DNA of 64,000 nt, taken from the NCBI RefSeq assembly GCF_018069805.1, contig NZ_JAGPYN010000005.1, positions 62,001 to 126,000 of the forward strand, given 5' to 3'. Below are positions 8,653-18,392 of the stretch, one piece after another (position 1 is the stretch's first letter; every line of letters begins with the position of its first letter). A program made the translations under genes and the position numbers. This stretch comes from Pseudoalteromonas ostreae (GTDB lineage: Bacteria > Pseudomonadota > Gammaproteobacteria > Enterobacterales > Alteromonadaceae). The notes beneath the pieces are model-generated. The model did not search any database and had not been told where the DNA came from. It saw only the letters and a list, made by a program, of their open reading frames with translations.

Positions 8653-8688
8653 AAAAACCTCAGTAAGGTAAGTTACTGAGGTTTTTTT
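8653..8688. terminator. Bidirectional terminator between the malic enzyme gene and metJ
   Basis: AAAAACCTCAGTAA and TTACTGAGGTTTTTTT form a long stem with a 6-base loop, with A-run and T-run on both sides, as expected between convergent genes. Confidence 0.9.
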
Positions 8689-8728
8689 GTAGCCAATTCC
8701 TGAAGCAGGAATGTATATAAATGATAAC

Positions 8729-9049
8729 TTAATCTTCGTTGAGTACAGGTACTTCGAGACCCATCTCAAGCATGATTTTTTTCACTTCTTCAGGCACTTT
8801 CTCTGGATTATCTTTACGTAAATCTTCATCGTTTGGCAGTGGTTGGCCAGTAAATGCGTGTAAAAATGCTTCACAAAGTAATTCGCTATTTGTTGCATGG
8901 CGAAGATTATTAATTTGACGACGAGTACGCTCATCAGTCAAAACTTTTAATACATTTAGCGGGATCGAAACGGTGATCTTTTTAACTTGTTCTGATTTTT
9001 TCCCGTGTTCTGCGTATGGGTGAATATATTCACCATTCCATTTAGCCAT
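8729..9049 (-). CDS. metJ: MetJ, S-adenosylmethionine-dependent methionine repressor
   Basis: MetJ is a ribbon-helix-helix dimer that, with bound SAM, represses methionine genes at tandem Met boxes. The 106-aa length is typical. The family start [20 protein letters not shown] is visible, followed by the beta-ribbon [15 protein letters not shown] and the helix region [20 protein letters not shown]. It lies divergent from metB-metL, the usual arrangement, and has a good sigma70 promoter of its own at 9115-9142. Autoregulation through weak Met-box-like sequence upstream is plausible. Confidence 0.98.
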   Translation of the reverse strand: MAKWNGEYIHPYAEHGKKSEQVKKITVSIPLNVLKVLTDERTRRQINNLRHATNSELLCEAFLHAFTGQPLPNDEDLRKDNPEKVPEEVKKIMLEMGLEVPVLNED

Positions 9050-9114
9050 AGGATGTATCGTTGCCTCAGGTTGTTAATTGTTTGCGCGACCTTTTGCAGC
9101 GCAAAGATGGCGAA

Positions 9115-9142
9115 ATTCTATCGTGTTAAAAAAGATAGTCAA
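9115..9142 (-). promoter_or_regulatory. Sigma70-type promoter of metJ
   Basis: On the minus strand TTGACT (9142-9137), a 16-base spacer and TAGAAT (9120-9115) form a strong promoter, with a leader of about 60 nt to the metJ ATG. Just upstream at 9156-9163 is AGCCATCT, a 6-of-8 match to the Met box, which may be an operator shared with the divergent side. Confidence 0.6.
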
Positions 9143-9216
9143 ATACTTGTTTTTTAGCCATCTAGCAGCTTAAATGTTTTTACTTCTAATCTTGCGGCTA
9201 AAAGCACATAAATGCT

Positions 9217-9264
9217 TTGACTTATTCAACTTGATCCTCTAACCTTTTAGACGTCTAAACATCC
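9217..9264 (+). promoter_or_regulatory. metB promoter with MetJ operator (Met box)
   Basis: TTGACT (9217-9222), 17 bases, then TAACCT (9240-9245) form a promoter. Immediately after the -10 stands AGACGTCT at 9249-9256, a perfect 8/8 Met box, followed by a weaker adjacent 8-mer AAACATCC at 9257-9264. MetJ binds tandem 8-bp boxes, so occupancy here would block transcription start at about 9252. The metB ATG follows at 9285 with AGGTGA upstream. Confidence 0.8.
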
Positions 9265-9284
9265 ATTTAATAGTAGGTGACGGT

Positions 9285-10547
9285 ATGAGTCAAAAGAATA
9301 AAGCAACCATTGCAGTACGCAATGGTATTGATGCAGATAAACATCACGGTGCGGTTGTGCCTCCTATTCATTTATCGACCACCTACTCATTTGCTGATTT
9401 TGATAAAAAGCGCCAATATGATTATGGCCGCAGCGGCAACCCAAACCGAGACTTACTCGCTGAAACGCTCGCCAAGCTTGAAGGTGGCGCTAAGGGTATT
9501 ATCACTGCAACGGGCATGGCTGCGGTACATTTAGCTACTCAGCTGCTAAACAGTGACGATACCTTAGTGATCCCACATGATTGCTATGGCGGTAGTTACC
9601 GCTTATTTACTTCACTTGAAAAGCGTGGCTTATTAAAGTTAGTGGTTTTAGATTTAACTAAATCTGAAAATCATCAAAAAATTCTTGAGATAAAACCAAA
9701 GTTGATTTGGATTGAAACACCAAGTAACCCTATCCTACGCTTAACCGATATTAAAGCGATCACCTCGATTGCTAAGCAGTGCGGTGCATTGGTTGGTGCG
9801 GATAACACATTTTTATCACCGGCTTTGCAAAACCCAATTGAGTTTGGTGTTGATATTGTGGTGCATTCGACCACTAAATATATTAACGGCCACTCAGATG
9901 TTGTTGGTGGCGCGGTGATTGCCGCTACTCAAGAGTTGGGTGACGAGCTTGCTTGGTGGGCTAATAATATTGGTATTACTGGTGCGCCGTTTGATAGCTA
10001 CTTAACGTTACGTGGCCTGCGTACCTTAAATGTCCGTTTACGCCAGCATCAAGAAAATGCCTTTATTATTGCCCAGTATTTAGAAAGCTCGCCTTATGTA
10101 AGCCAAGTATATTACCCTGGATTAGTATCTCATCCACAGCATGAACTTGCTAAACAGCAGCAACGTGGTTTTGGTGGTATGGTAAGCTTTGATATCAAGG
10201 GTGATGTTAACGATGCTGCGGTATTTTTAACCAGCCTTGAAGAGTTTAGCTTGGCTGAGTCATTAGGTGGGGTTGAGAGTTTAATTTGTCACCCAGCAAC
10301 TATGACTCATGCAGGTATGGAGGCGACTGCTCGTCTTGCGGCGGGAGTCGGTGATACCCTGATCCGTATTTCGGTGGGCATTGAAGATGTGAAAGATTTA
10401 GTCGCTGATTTAGAACGAGTATTTAATAAAGTGAAGCCTGGTCAGGGGCTGCATGCAGCTGCTGCATTAACATCAGTTTCGCAACAACAAGATGAAGTGC
10501 AATCAAGCTCATTTAAACTGACTTCTGCACATACGGCTTTGTGGTAA
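9285..10547 (+). CDS. metB: Cystathionine gamma-synthase
   Basis: MetB condenses O-succinylhomoserine with cysteine to cystathionine, a PLP reaction in methionine synthesis. The 420-aa protein has the Cys/Met-metabolism fold: YDYGRSGNPNRDLL near 46-59, TATGMAAVHLA at 74-84, and the PLP lysine K198 in VVHSTTKYINGHSDVVGG. SLGGVESLICHPATMTHAGM lies towards the C-terminus. It is about 30 residues longer than enteric MetB because of a Ser/Gln-rich tail. It is followed 6 bp later by metL, and the pair is controlled by the Met box. Other gamma-family enzymes are less likely given this context. Confidence 0.93.
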   Translation: MSQKNKATIAVRNGIDADKHHGAVVPPIHLSTTYSFADFDKKRQYDYGRSGNPNRDLLAETLAKLEGGAKGIITATGMAAVHLATQLLNSDDTLVIPHDCYGGSYRLFTSLEKRGLLKLVVLDLTKSENHQKILEIKPKLIWIETPSNPILRLTDIKAITSIAKQCGALVGADNTFLSPALQNPIEFGVDIVVHSTTKYINGHSDVVGGAVIAATQELGDELAWWANNIGITGAPFDSYLTLRGLRTLNVRLRQHQENAFIIAQYLESSPYVSQVYYPGLVSHPQHELAKQQQRGFGGMVSFDIKGDVNDAAVFLTSLEEFSLAESLGGVESLICHPATMTHAGMEATARLAAGVGDTLIRISVGIEDVKDLVADLERVFNKVKPGQGLHAAAALTSVSQQQDEVQSSSFKLTSAHTALW

Positions 10548-10553
10548 TAAAAA

Positions 10554-12899
10554 ATGGTAAATGTAGTTCATAAATTTGGTGGTTCAAGTCTTAGTTCTGC
10601 GGAGCGTTATCAGGCTGTAGCAAATATTATTTTAGCCCATACGGAAGCTGGTGATTGTGTGGTGGTATCCGCAGCCGGTAAAACCACTAATACGTTAGTT
10701 ACGCTATGGCAGAGTTACCAGCAAGGTGATCAACAGGCAGTGACTGATATTTTATTGCAGCTTGATAATCACCAACGTACTTTGATCGAGCAGTTGTTGA
10801 GTCCAGCAGCGCGACATACGGCATTAAATGTATTAGAACAAGAGTTAGCCTTAATCGCACTGCAAACTCAACAGCAAAGCTTACAGGAAGCCGCACTGCT
10901 TGCTCACGGTGAAGTTTGGTCGGCACGGTTATTGGCTAATTATTTAAAACAGTTAAATGTTGCAGCTCAAGATGTTGATGCTCGTCAATTGTTTACTCTT
11001 AATGATGGGCAATTATTACATCAAAAAAATCAACAAGCCTGTGCCGAGTTAATTTCAGCCAATTGCATTAACGTTGTTACTGGTTTTATAGCCGCTGATT
11101 GCCAAGCAAATACCGTTACTTTAGGGCGCAATGGCAGTGATTACAGCGCGACTTTGTTAAGCAGTTATTGCCATGCTAGTCAGGTATCAATTTGGACTGA
11201 TACCCAAGGGGTGTTTAGTACCGACCCTCGTAAAGTAAAAAAAGCGATTAAGTACTCAAAAGTATGCCGTGGCCAAGCAAATTTACTGGCGCGTTTGGGC
11301 AACCCAGTGTTACATGCTAAAACTCTCTCGCCATTAAAAAATACTGATATCAAGTTAGTCGTTCGCAGTAGTTACGACAGCGAAGCTAGCGCGACAGAAA
11401 TTGTCAAAGAAGGCTACAGTAAAGCTAAGCGTTTTATCACTACCTTAGAAAATATTGATTTACTGCGTATTGATCAGCTGCGTGGCGGTGAAATTGGCGA
11501 ATTAAGTCAGCTTATTCAGCACAGCTTGCATCATTTTATTAAAAACGGCGATACCTACTTACTCGTGCCGGCAGTAGCGACTCATCAGGTGGTGAGCCAC
11601 TTGCAAGGGCGCGCTAATATTATTGAATCGAACTTACATGGTTGCGCTGTTGTGGCGCCACGAAATGATGTAGCGCAATTATTTGAACAAGCAACGCAAG
11701 TACTTAGTGAGCAAAGTTTAGTGCCGCGCTTTAGTCATCAAGACGCAGACTACGTATTACTTCTTACAGATCAATCAATTGATAGTGATGTATTGACTAT
11801 ATTGCATGATAAGTTGATCAACAAAGGCCAAGAGCTTGCTATTATTGTTGCTGGCCTTGGTAATGTTGGTGAAGTATTTATTGAGCAACTAAGTCAGCAG
11901 CTTAATCGTTTGCAGCAACACTTCAGCGTTAAGCTGGTTGGTTTATTACGCTCGCGCTCTATGTTGTTCAGCCCAAGTGGTATCGTGCTTGAGCAATGGC
12001 AGTCACAGTGGCAAAACGAAGCAATAGATTACCAAGAAGCTGATTTACTGACACGTATCAGCGAACTCGATTACGAACACAAAGTACTGATTGATATTAC
12101 TGCTAGTGAAGCGTTTAGTAAGCTTTACCCGGCGTTTGTAAATTTAGATTGCCATTTGATCAGCGCTAATAAATATGCGGGCACTGCAAATAATGACTGG
12201 TATCAAAATTTACGCCGTAATTTAGCTGAGCGTAACTTATTATGGCGTTATAACGCCAGTGTTGGTGCAGGGTTACCAATTAATTTTGCGTTAGCTGATT
12301 TACAAAACAGTGGCGACAGTATTACCCATATTGAAGGCGTGTTTTCAGGCACTTTGTCGTGGTTGTGCAGCAGTTATGATGGCGGTGTGGCGTTTTCCGA
12401 TTTAGTGTTACAAGCTCAGCAAATAGGTTATACCGAACCTGATCCACGCGAAGATTTATCAGGGCGTGATATGCAGCGTAAGCTGCTTATTTTAGCGCGT
12501 GAGTTAGGACTCACCTTGGAGCTTGATGAGATTGGCTTAACGCCGTTGATGCCAGAGCAACTAGCGCAAGGTGATTGGCAGTCTTTCCTTGATAACAAGC
12601 AGTTACTTGATGACTTTATTGCTGAAAAAGCGCAGTCAGCTGCCAAAGAAAACAAAGTACTGCGTTATACTGGCGCGCTGACAATTACCGATGGAAAAGT
12701 AACCGCTAAAGTGGGGCTGGCATACGCAACTCAGGGGGATGCCTTAGCTAACTTGACTCCTGGCGATAATATTTTTGTGATCAACAGCCAGTGGTATAGC
12801 GATAATGCGTTGGTGATCCAAGGCCCTGGTGCAGGTAAGGAAGTTACCGCAGCAGGCGTGCATTCTGATTTATATTGGTTAATACAAAACTTAAAATGA
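10554..12899 (+). CDS. metL: Bifunctional aspartokinase II / homoserine dehydrogenase II
   Basis: This fused enzyme catalyses the first and third steps from aspartate to homoserine. The 781-aa protein opens with KFGGSS (7-12) of the aspartokinase domain and has TLGRNGSDYSATLL around 188-201. After a divergent regulatory middle part comes the Rossmann motif IVAGLGNVGEVFIEQL near 431-446 and the homoserine dehydrogenase core with SANKYAG and FSGTLSWL. It is slightly shorter than E. coli MetL (810). The metB-metL operon and Met box identify it as MetL rather than ThrA. The ribosome site is poor, so translational coupling to metB is likely. Confidence 0.95.
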   Translation: MVNVVHKFGGSSLSSAERYQAVANIILAHTEAGDCVVVSAAGKTTNTLVTLWQSYQQGDQQAVTDILLQLDNHQRTLIEQLLSPAARHTALNVLEQELALIALQTQQQSLQEAALLAHGEVWSARLLANYLKQLNVAAQDVDARQLFTLNDGQLLHQKNQQACAELISANCINVVTGFIAADCQANTVTLGRNGSDYSATLLSSYCHASQVSIWTDTQGVFSTDPRKVKKAIKYSKVCRGQANLLARLGNPVLHAKTLSPLKNTDIKLVVRSSYDSEASATEIVKEGYSKAKRFITTLENIDLLRIDQLRGGEIGELSQLIQHSLHHFIKNGDTYLLVPAVATHQVVSHLQGRANIIESNLHGCAVVAPRNDVAQLFEQATQVLSEQSLVPRFSHQDADYVLLLTDQSIDSDVLTILHDKLINKGQELAIIVAGLGNVGEVFIEQLSQQLNRLQQHFSVKLVGLLRSRSMLFSPSGIVLEQWQSQWQNEAIDYQEADLLTRISELDYEHKVLIDITASEAFSKLYPAFVNLDCHLISANKYAGTANNDWYQNLRRNLAERNLLWRYNASVGAGLPINFALADLQNSGDSITHIEGVFSGTLSWLCSSYDGGVAFSDLVLQAQQIGYTEPDPREDLSGRDMQRKLLILARELGLTLELDEIGLTPLMPEQLAQGDWQSFLDNKQLLDDFIAEKAQSAAKENKVLRYTGALTITDGKVTAKVGLAYATQGDALANLTPGDNIFVINSQWYSDNALVIQGPGAGKEVTAAGVHSDLYWLIQNLK

Positions 12900-12918
12900 G
12901 TTCTGAGTTTGTAAAATG

Positions 12919-12945
12919 AAAAAAGCGCCGATTGGCGCTTTTTTT
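12919..12945. terminator. Bidirectional terminator between metL and mrcA
   Basis: AAAAAAGCGCC and GGCGCTTTTTTT form a stem around GATT, with A- and T-runs on both sides, between two convergent genes. Confidence 0.9.
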
Positions 12946-12980
12946 ATGTAGCAGCGATTTTATATCGCGACATAGTAATA

Positions 12981-15476
12981 TTAAAACAGCTCTTCTTCTG
13001 TTTTGGTTTCTTCTTCAAACACGTTTTCTACATGCTGCATCACATACTTAGTAGGCGAGGTGCCTTTTTCAAAGTATTCAAAGCGACTGGTGTAATCGTT
13101 CTTTTGACTCAAGAGCCCTGTTGCTAAATCTATTCGTACCGACACTAATCCTTCAGGTGGCTCGATTGGCGCTTCTGGTTTATCTTTGAGTGCTACTCGC
13201 ATAAAGTCAATCCATGCTGGTTGAGCTGTTTTAGCACCAGATTCTGCACCAGAGATCTGGGTATTATCCATGTTGTTATTATACGTCGAGCGACCAAGCG
13301 GGTTACCTGGATTATCAAATCCAACCCAGACCGAGGTCATAACATTGCGGTTAAAGCCGCTAAACCAAGTATCGACAGAGTCATTAGTAGTACCCGTTTT
13401 ACCGGAAAGATCGCGGCGCTTTAATACTTGAGCACGCCAACCAGTGCCACTCCAACCGGTTTTATGCGTCCAACTACCGCCTCCCCAAATAGCGCTATTC
13501 ATCGCATCAGCTATCAAAAACGCATTTTGTTTGGATATGATGCGCGGTGCACAATGATTTGCTGCTTGGCTGGCATTTAATCCAGTTGTGGACTCAAATT
13601 GAGTCATTGTTAGCTGAGGAGTAACAGGATCACAGGCTAATAATGGTTCTGCTTTAAATAACACATTACCTGCTGAATCTTGAATTTCATTAATGAAGTA
13701 TGGCGTGATCAAGTGACCGCCGTTGGCAAAGGTACTCATACCACGAGCAAGCTCTAAAGGAGTAATTGACGCACTACCTAAAGCTAGCGATTCACTGCGA
13801 TTGATATCATTATTTTGAAAGCCAAACTTTAATAGGTGGTCAGCTGTGCGCTGTAAGCCAACGCCGCGCAGCAAGCGCACCGAAATAACGTTTTTCGATT
13901 GTGCTAAAGCACGACGTATACGGATTGGGCCGTTATATACCGCAGGACTGTTCTTTGGTCGCCATGCAACCCCTAAGCTCTTGTCCCATTGATTAATTGG
14001 CGCATCATTTAAAATAGACGCTAAGGTATAGCCATTATTCAGTGCCGCAGAGTAAATAAATGGCTTAATGTTAGAGCCTACCTGACGCTTTGCTTGCACG
14101 GCTCGGTTATATTGGCTTTGTTCAAAGCTATAACCGCCAACAATTGCTTTAATGCGACCATCATTCGGATCCAGCGATACTAATGCGCTTGACGCTTCGG
14201 GTAACTGGCTGAGTAGATAGCTACCATCGTCATTTTTACGTAGCCAAACTTGCTCTCCTGGATTGAGTATGTCGGCAGCGGTTTTTGGTGGGAAACCTTG
14301 GCGGTAGCGCGTAATGTATTTACGTGCCCACTTTAGGTTATCCCAATTAAGGTCGGCTTGCTCACCATTTTTTAATAATACAGTGGCGTTTTGCTCACCG
14401 ACTTCAAGTACGGCAGCTGCTAATAATGGACCAATTTCTTTTATTGGCTTTAACTTTTCTAAAATTTTGCTATAACTTAAAGCTGTTTGCGTTTCAAAGT
14501 CCCACAGTTGCTGCTCTGGGCCACGATAGCCATGGCGCATGTCGTATGCATGTAGATTATTAACGAGTGCAGTTTGCGCTGCGGCTTGTACGTCAGATTC
14601 AACACTGGTGTAAACTTTAAAGCCGGTATTATAGGCTTTTTCGTAGCCATAACGAGCGACCATTTCTGCACGCACCATTTCAGATATATAAGGCGCATAT
14701 AAGTCTATTTCGGCACCATGAAATTTTGCCGTAATTGGTTCTTGAGAGCTCTGGGTGTAGTCTTCTTGAGAGATATAACCTTCATCGAGCATACGTCTTA
14801 GTACCACATTACGGCGTGCCTTGGCGCGAACAGGATTTCTGATCGGATTTAAAGCAGATGGCGCTTTTGGTAAGCCTGCAATCATTGCCATTTGCGCTAA
14901 AGTTAACTCGTTTAGTTGCTTACCATAATAAACTTGTGCGGCGGCCCCGATACCAAAAGCACGGTTGCCTAACTCTATTTTATTTAGGTATAAAGCGAGT
15001 ATTTCATTCTTGCTAAGTAAGTTCTCAATGTGTAATGCAATGAAGATCTCTTTTACTTTACGAATATAAGCCTTTTCGCGTGTTAAAAAGAAGTTACGAG
15101 CAAGTTGCATTGTTATAGTGCTTGCGCCTTGCTTTTTCTCACCAGTTGAAATTAATACGAGCGCTGAACGTAAAATACCTATAGGATCTATGCCTATGTG
15201 GTCATAAAAACGGTTATCTTCAGTGGCTAAAATAGCATTTATGAGTGGTTGTGGGATCTCTTCTATAGTCACCGGAATGCGGCGTTTTTCACCGAACTGA
15301 TTGATTAATAAACCATCTTTAGAAAAGACTTGCATAGGAGTTTGTAATTGCACGTCTTTTAAAACTTGCACACTGGGGATATCAGATCTAACGTAATAAT
15401 AAAGGCTTACTAAGGTAATGAGCCCTAAAAACACGCAAATGATAAAAAATTGTAAAGTTCGTTTCAATAAAATCAC
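12981..15476 (-). CDS. mrcA: Penicillin-binding protein 1A (transglycosylase/transpeptidase)
   Basis: This bifunctional class A PBP polymerises and cross-links peptidoglycan at the inner membrane. The 831-aa protein has an N-terminal transmembrane anchor (about 8-29), the GT51 domain with catalytic E86 in ATEDNRFYDH and GASTITMQLARNF (118-130), then the transpeptidase with S468-N-I-K471, S527-K-N529 and K693-T-G-T696. An OB-like insert lies between them. The start is a GTG with AGGGA upstream. It is divergent from pilM as in many gammaproteobacteria. Confidence 0.96.
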   Translation of the reverse strand: MILLKRTLQFFIICVFLGLITLVSLYYYVRSDIPSVQVLKDVQLQTPMQVFSKDGLLINQFGEKRRIPVTIEEIPQPLINAILATEDNRFYDHIGIDPIGILRSALVLISTGEKKQGASTITMQLARNFFLTREKAYIRKVKEIFIALHIENLLSKNEILALYLNKIELGNRAFGIGAAAQVYYGKQLNELTLAQMAMIAGLPKAPSALNPIRNPVRAKARRNVVLRRMLDEGYISQEDYTQSSQEPITAKFHGAEIDLYAPYISEMVRAEMVARYGYEKAYNTGFKVYTSVESDVQAAAQTALVNNLHAYDMRHGYRGPEQQLWDFETQTALSYSKILEKLKPIKEIGPLLAAAVLEVGEQNATVLLKNGEQADLNWDNLKWARKYITRYRQGFPPKTAADILNPGEQVWLRKNDDGSYLLSQLPEASSALVSLDPNDGRIKAIVGGYSFEQSQYNRAVQAKRQVGSNIKPFIYSAALNNGYTLASILNDAPINQWDKSLGVAWRPKNSPAVYNGPIRIRRALAQSKNVISVRLLRGVGLQRTADHLLKFGFQNNDINRSESLALGSASITPLELARGMSTFANGGHLITPYFINEIQDSAGNVLFKAEPLLACDPVTPQLTMTQFESTTGLNASQAANHCAPRIISKQNAFLIADAMNSAIWGGGSWTHKTGWSGTGWRAQVLKRRDLSGKTGTTNDSVDTWFSGFNRNVMTSVWVGFDNPGNPLGRSTYNNNMDNTQISGAESGAKTAQPAWIDFMRVALKDKPEAPIEPPEGLVSVRIDLATGLLSQKNDYTSRFEYFEKGTSPTKYVMQHVENVFEEETKTEEELF

Positions 15477-15608
15477 TTATATTTTCCCTAAATGGACTCC
15501 CAATTAGAATCGGAGACTGCTAGTATATATTGATTAAAAAATGAATAGTATTTTTTCATATAAAAATTATAACTTGTTTATTCTTAAAACAAAGGCCAAG
15601 TTGCGAAC

Positions 15609-16688
15609 ATGCTAAGTCAACTATTGAATAAGTCTTCATCGATGATGGTAGGGATCGATATCGGTTCACACGCTATAAAAGCGGTGTTACTTAATGAAAC
15701 GGACAGTGGCTATAGGCTCGAAGCGCTTGCAATTGAGCCAATGCCAAAAGGTACTATGGCTGAGCGCAGTATTCAAGATATTGAGGCGATTGGTAATATT
15801 GTTACTAAATTAAAGCGTAAGTTACCTAAGTCAATTCGCTCGGCGGCAGTGGCAGTATCAGGACAAACCGTCATTACAAAAGTAATTTTTATGGATGTCA
15901 CGCTCACTGACGCAGAGCTTGAGTCGCAAATAGAAATCGAAGCTGACAGCCTTATTCCTTACCCATTAGATGAAGTTAGCTTAGACTTTGAAAAGCTTAG
16001 TACCAACGAAGCCGATCCTTCTAAAATGAATGTGTTACTTTCAGCTGCGCGTACCGAAAGTGTTGAAGCCCGAGTTGGTGCATTAGAATCGGCTGGCTTA
16101 ACCACAAAAGTGGTTGATGTCGAAAGCTATGCCCTAAGTCGCGCAATGGAAGTGTATTATCAACAATTACCAAGCGATGCATTTAATAAGTGTGTGGCAG
16201 TGGTCGATATTGGTGCGGTACTTATGTTAGTAAGTGTGGTGCTTAGTGGTGAAACGATTTATACCCGGGACCAAGTATTTGGTGGCGATCAATACACCAA
16301 CAGCATCGTGGCTTATTACAATAAAAGTTTTGATGAAGCTGAAATAGGCAAAACCACTGGCGATCTTCCGCCTAACTATACGTTTGAAGTTTTGGCACCG
16401 TTTCAAACTTCATTATTGCAGCAAGTGCGCCGCGCAGTACAGATGTTTTTAACCACCAGCGGCAAAGATCAAATAGATTATATCGTGCTTACCGGGGGCA
16501 CAGCGATGATTGATGGCCTCGATAGACTGCTAATTGAAGAGCTAGGTATTCATACCATAGTAGCTGAGCCTTTTGAAAATATGGATATTTCCCACCATGT
16601 CGATCGTAATGTGTTACAGCGTCATCGTACTCAATTTGCAATAGCGACAGGTTTGGCATTAAGGAGTTTTTCATCATGCCACATATAA
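15609..16688 (+). CDS. pilM: PilM, actin-like type IV pilus assembly ATPase
   Basis: PilM is an FtsA-like cytoplasmic protein that binds the PilN N-terminus and links the inner-membrane alignment complex to the pilus motor. The 359-aa protein has the phosphate-1 motif VGIDIGSHAIKAVLL (14-28) and the later VVDIGAVLMLVS and VLTGGTAMIDGLDRLL motifs of the actin fold. It opens the pilMNOPQ operon, divergent from mrcA, and overlaps pilN by 13 bp. Length and order fit the family. Confidence 0.97.
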   Translation: MLSQLLNKSSSMMVGIDIGSHAIKAVLLNETDSGYRLEALAIEPMPKGTMAERSIQDIEAIGNIVTKLKRKLPKSIRSAAVAVSGQTVITKVIFMDVTLTDAELESQIEIEADSLIPYPLDEVSLDFEKLSTNEADPSKMNVLLSAARTESVEARVGALESAGLTTKVVDVESYALSRAMEVYYQQLPSDAFNKCVAVVDIGAVLMLVSVVLSGETIYTRDQVFGGDQYTNSIVAYYNKSFDEAEIGKTTGDLPPNYTFEVLAPFQTSLLQQVRRAVQMFLTTSGKDQIDYIVLTGGTAMIDGLDRLLIEELGIHTIVAEPFENMDISHHVDRNVLQRHRTQFAIATGLALRSFSSCHI

Positions 16689-17239
16689 ATCTACTACCGT
16701 GGCGTGAACAGCAACGAAAACAATCGCAGAATAAATTCGTCACTATTTTATTTTTCGTGGTGCTTGGTAGTTTTATCAGCATGTATTTATTGAGTAGCTA
16801 TTACGGTAGTTTACGAGACGGCCAAAATATTAAAAATAATTACCTTTTAGCTGAAATTGGCCAATTAGATAAACGTATTAGTGAAATACGTGAATTAGAC
16901 AAAAAGAAAGAAAACTTGCAGCAACGTATGCGCTTAATTGAAGAGTTGCAAAGTAGTCGTAATTTAGGTACGCAAATTATGGATGAAGTTGCCAAAGTTG
17001 TCCCAACGGGTGTTTATCTAACTAAGTTAGAGCGCCGTGGTAGTGCAATTCATGTGGTTGGTCGTAGCGAATCAAATAATTATTTGTCAAACATGTTGCG
17101 CCAAGTACAAAACTCCTATCTGCTCGAAAAGCCGATAATGCAAGGTATTATTGCAGGGGAGAAATCGTCTCGTTTATTGAGTGATTTTAATATGGAGTTT
17201 TATGTAAAACCCTTTGATAAGATCGGTGAGGTTAAATAA
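16676..17239 (+). CDS. pilN: PilN, type IV pilus inner-membrane alignment protein
   Basis: PilN has a short cytoplasmic tail starting MPHINLLPWREQQR, the INLLPWR motif that binds PilM, one transmembrane helix (about 22-43) and a periplasmic coiled coil plus ferredoxin-like fold that pairs with PilO. The 187-aa length is normal. The start lies inside the end of pilM, indicating translational coupling. The stop shares a base with the pilO start. Confidence 0.97.
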   Translation: MPHINLLPWREQQRKQSQNKFVTILFFVVLGSFISMYLLSSYYGSLRDGQNIKNNYLLAEIGQLDKRISEIRELDKKKENLQQRMRLIEELQSSRNLGTQIMDEVAKVVPTGVYLTKLERRGSAIHVVGRSESNNYLSNMLRQVQNSYLLEKPIMQGIIAGEKSSRLLSDFNMEFYVKPFDKIGEVK

Positions 17240-17859
17240 TGAGCCTTGATATCAAAGCGTTAACAGAGATTGAATGGAACGAAATTGAACTTGAAAATAT
17301 TGGCGACTGGCCAATAGTGGTAAAGATGATTTGCTGCACTTTTGTGGCTGCTTTAGTGTTGTTTTTTAGTTATAGCTTATTGGTTTCAGCCGAAATCGAT
17401 AGCTACCACAGTGCGGTTAGTAAAGAAGTTGAGTTACGCAGTACCTATCGAGTGAAATATGCAGTGGCCAGTAATCTAGAAATTTACCGTCAACAAATGG
17501 TTGAAATGGAAGAAAAGTTTTCTTTATTACTAAAACGCTTACCGACTTCAAACGAAACGCCAGGCTTACTTGATGATTTATCTTATGTGGGTACAACCAG
17601 TGGCTTAACATTCCTTAAAATTGGCTGGTTACCAGAGGTGGAAAAAGAGTTTTATACCGAGTTACCGATTAAAATTGAAGTAATAGGTAGCTACCATGAG
17701 TTTGGTGACTTTGTTGACAAAGTGGCGCAGCTTCCTCGTATTGTAAGTTTGCATGACTTTTCAATTAATAGTTCAGATTCAGGCAAACTGACCTTTAGCG
17801 TTGTTGCCAAAACTTACCGCTATGAAGGTGGTGTGAAGAAAGCAGGGGCTAAAAAATGA
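17239..17859 (+). CDS. pilO: PilO, type IV pilus inner-membrane alignment protein
   Basis: PilO is the partner of PilN in the periplasmic alignment complex. The 206-aa protein has a transmembrane helix at about 30-50, a coiled coil (about 55-100) and a compact C-terminal domain with VEKEFYTELPIKIEVIGSYH and FGDFVDKVAQLPRIVSLHDF, typical of PilO. It is coupled to pilN by a one-base overlap and to pilP by a four-base ATGA overlap. Confidence 0.96.
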   Translation: MSLDIKALTEIEWNEIELENIGDWPIVVKMICCTFVAALVLFFSYSLLVSAEIDSYHSAVSKEVELRSTYRVKYAVASNLEIYRQQMVEMEEKFSLLLKRLPTSNETPGLLDDLSYVGTTSGLTFLKIGWLPEVEKEFYTELPIKIEVIGSYHEFGDFVDKVAQLPRIVSLHDFSINSSDSGKLTFSVVAKTYRYEGGVKKAGAKK

Positions 17860-18392
17860 AAAAACTAGCCTTGCTTTTACTCTGTAGTATTTTGGTGAGC
17901 GCATGTAACGATGATACTTCTGAGCAAAAAGAATTTATTGATCAGGTAAAAGCCAGCACTACGCCTAAGGTCGAGGGCATTCCAAAACTGACCCAATTTG
18001 AGCACTTTGGATATAGTGCACAACAACTGCGTAGTCCTTTTGTTGCGCCGCAACCGGAAATTATTCAAAATAATATGATCCAAGTTAAAAATTGCTTACA
18101 CCCTGATCCTGATCGTACGCGGGAAGTATTAGAGAAATATCCATTGGATAACCTAACAATGAAGGGCACGCTAGGGTCTGCCAGTAAAACATGGGCACTA
18201 ATTAAAGCCGCAGATAATACTTTACACCGAGTCACTGTAGGTAATCATATTGGTTTGTATCATGGTGTTGTACAAAATGTTAAAAGTGATTATATAGAAT
18301 TGTTAGAATTAATACCCGATGGGTCTGGTTGTTGGAAAGAGCGGCTGACAAAGCTGGAAATGTTAGAGACGGGATCCAATGGCACTAGTTAA
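17856..18392 (+). CDS. pilP: PilP, type IV pilus lipoprotein
   Basis: PilP is an inner-membrane lipoprotein that connects PilNO with the N0 domains of the PilQ secretin. The 178-aa protein has a lipoprotein signal MKKLALLLLCSILVSAC, with the lipidated Cys at residue 17. A disordered stretch follows, then a small beta-sandwich with LDNLTMKGTLGSASKTWALI. Two further Cys residues are present. Start and stop overlap pilO and pilQ. Confidence 0.96.
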   Translation: MKKLALLLLCSILVSACNDDTSEQKEFIDQVKASTTPKVEGIPKLTQFEHFGYSAQQLRSPFVAPQPEIIQNNMIQVKNCLHPDPDRTREVLEKYPLDNLTMKGTLGSASKTWALIKAADNTLHRVTVGNHIGLYHGVVQNVKSDYIELLELIPDGSGCWKERLTKLEMLETGSNGTS

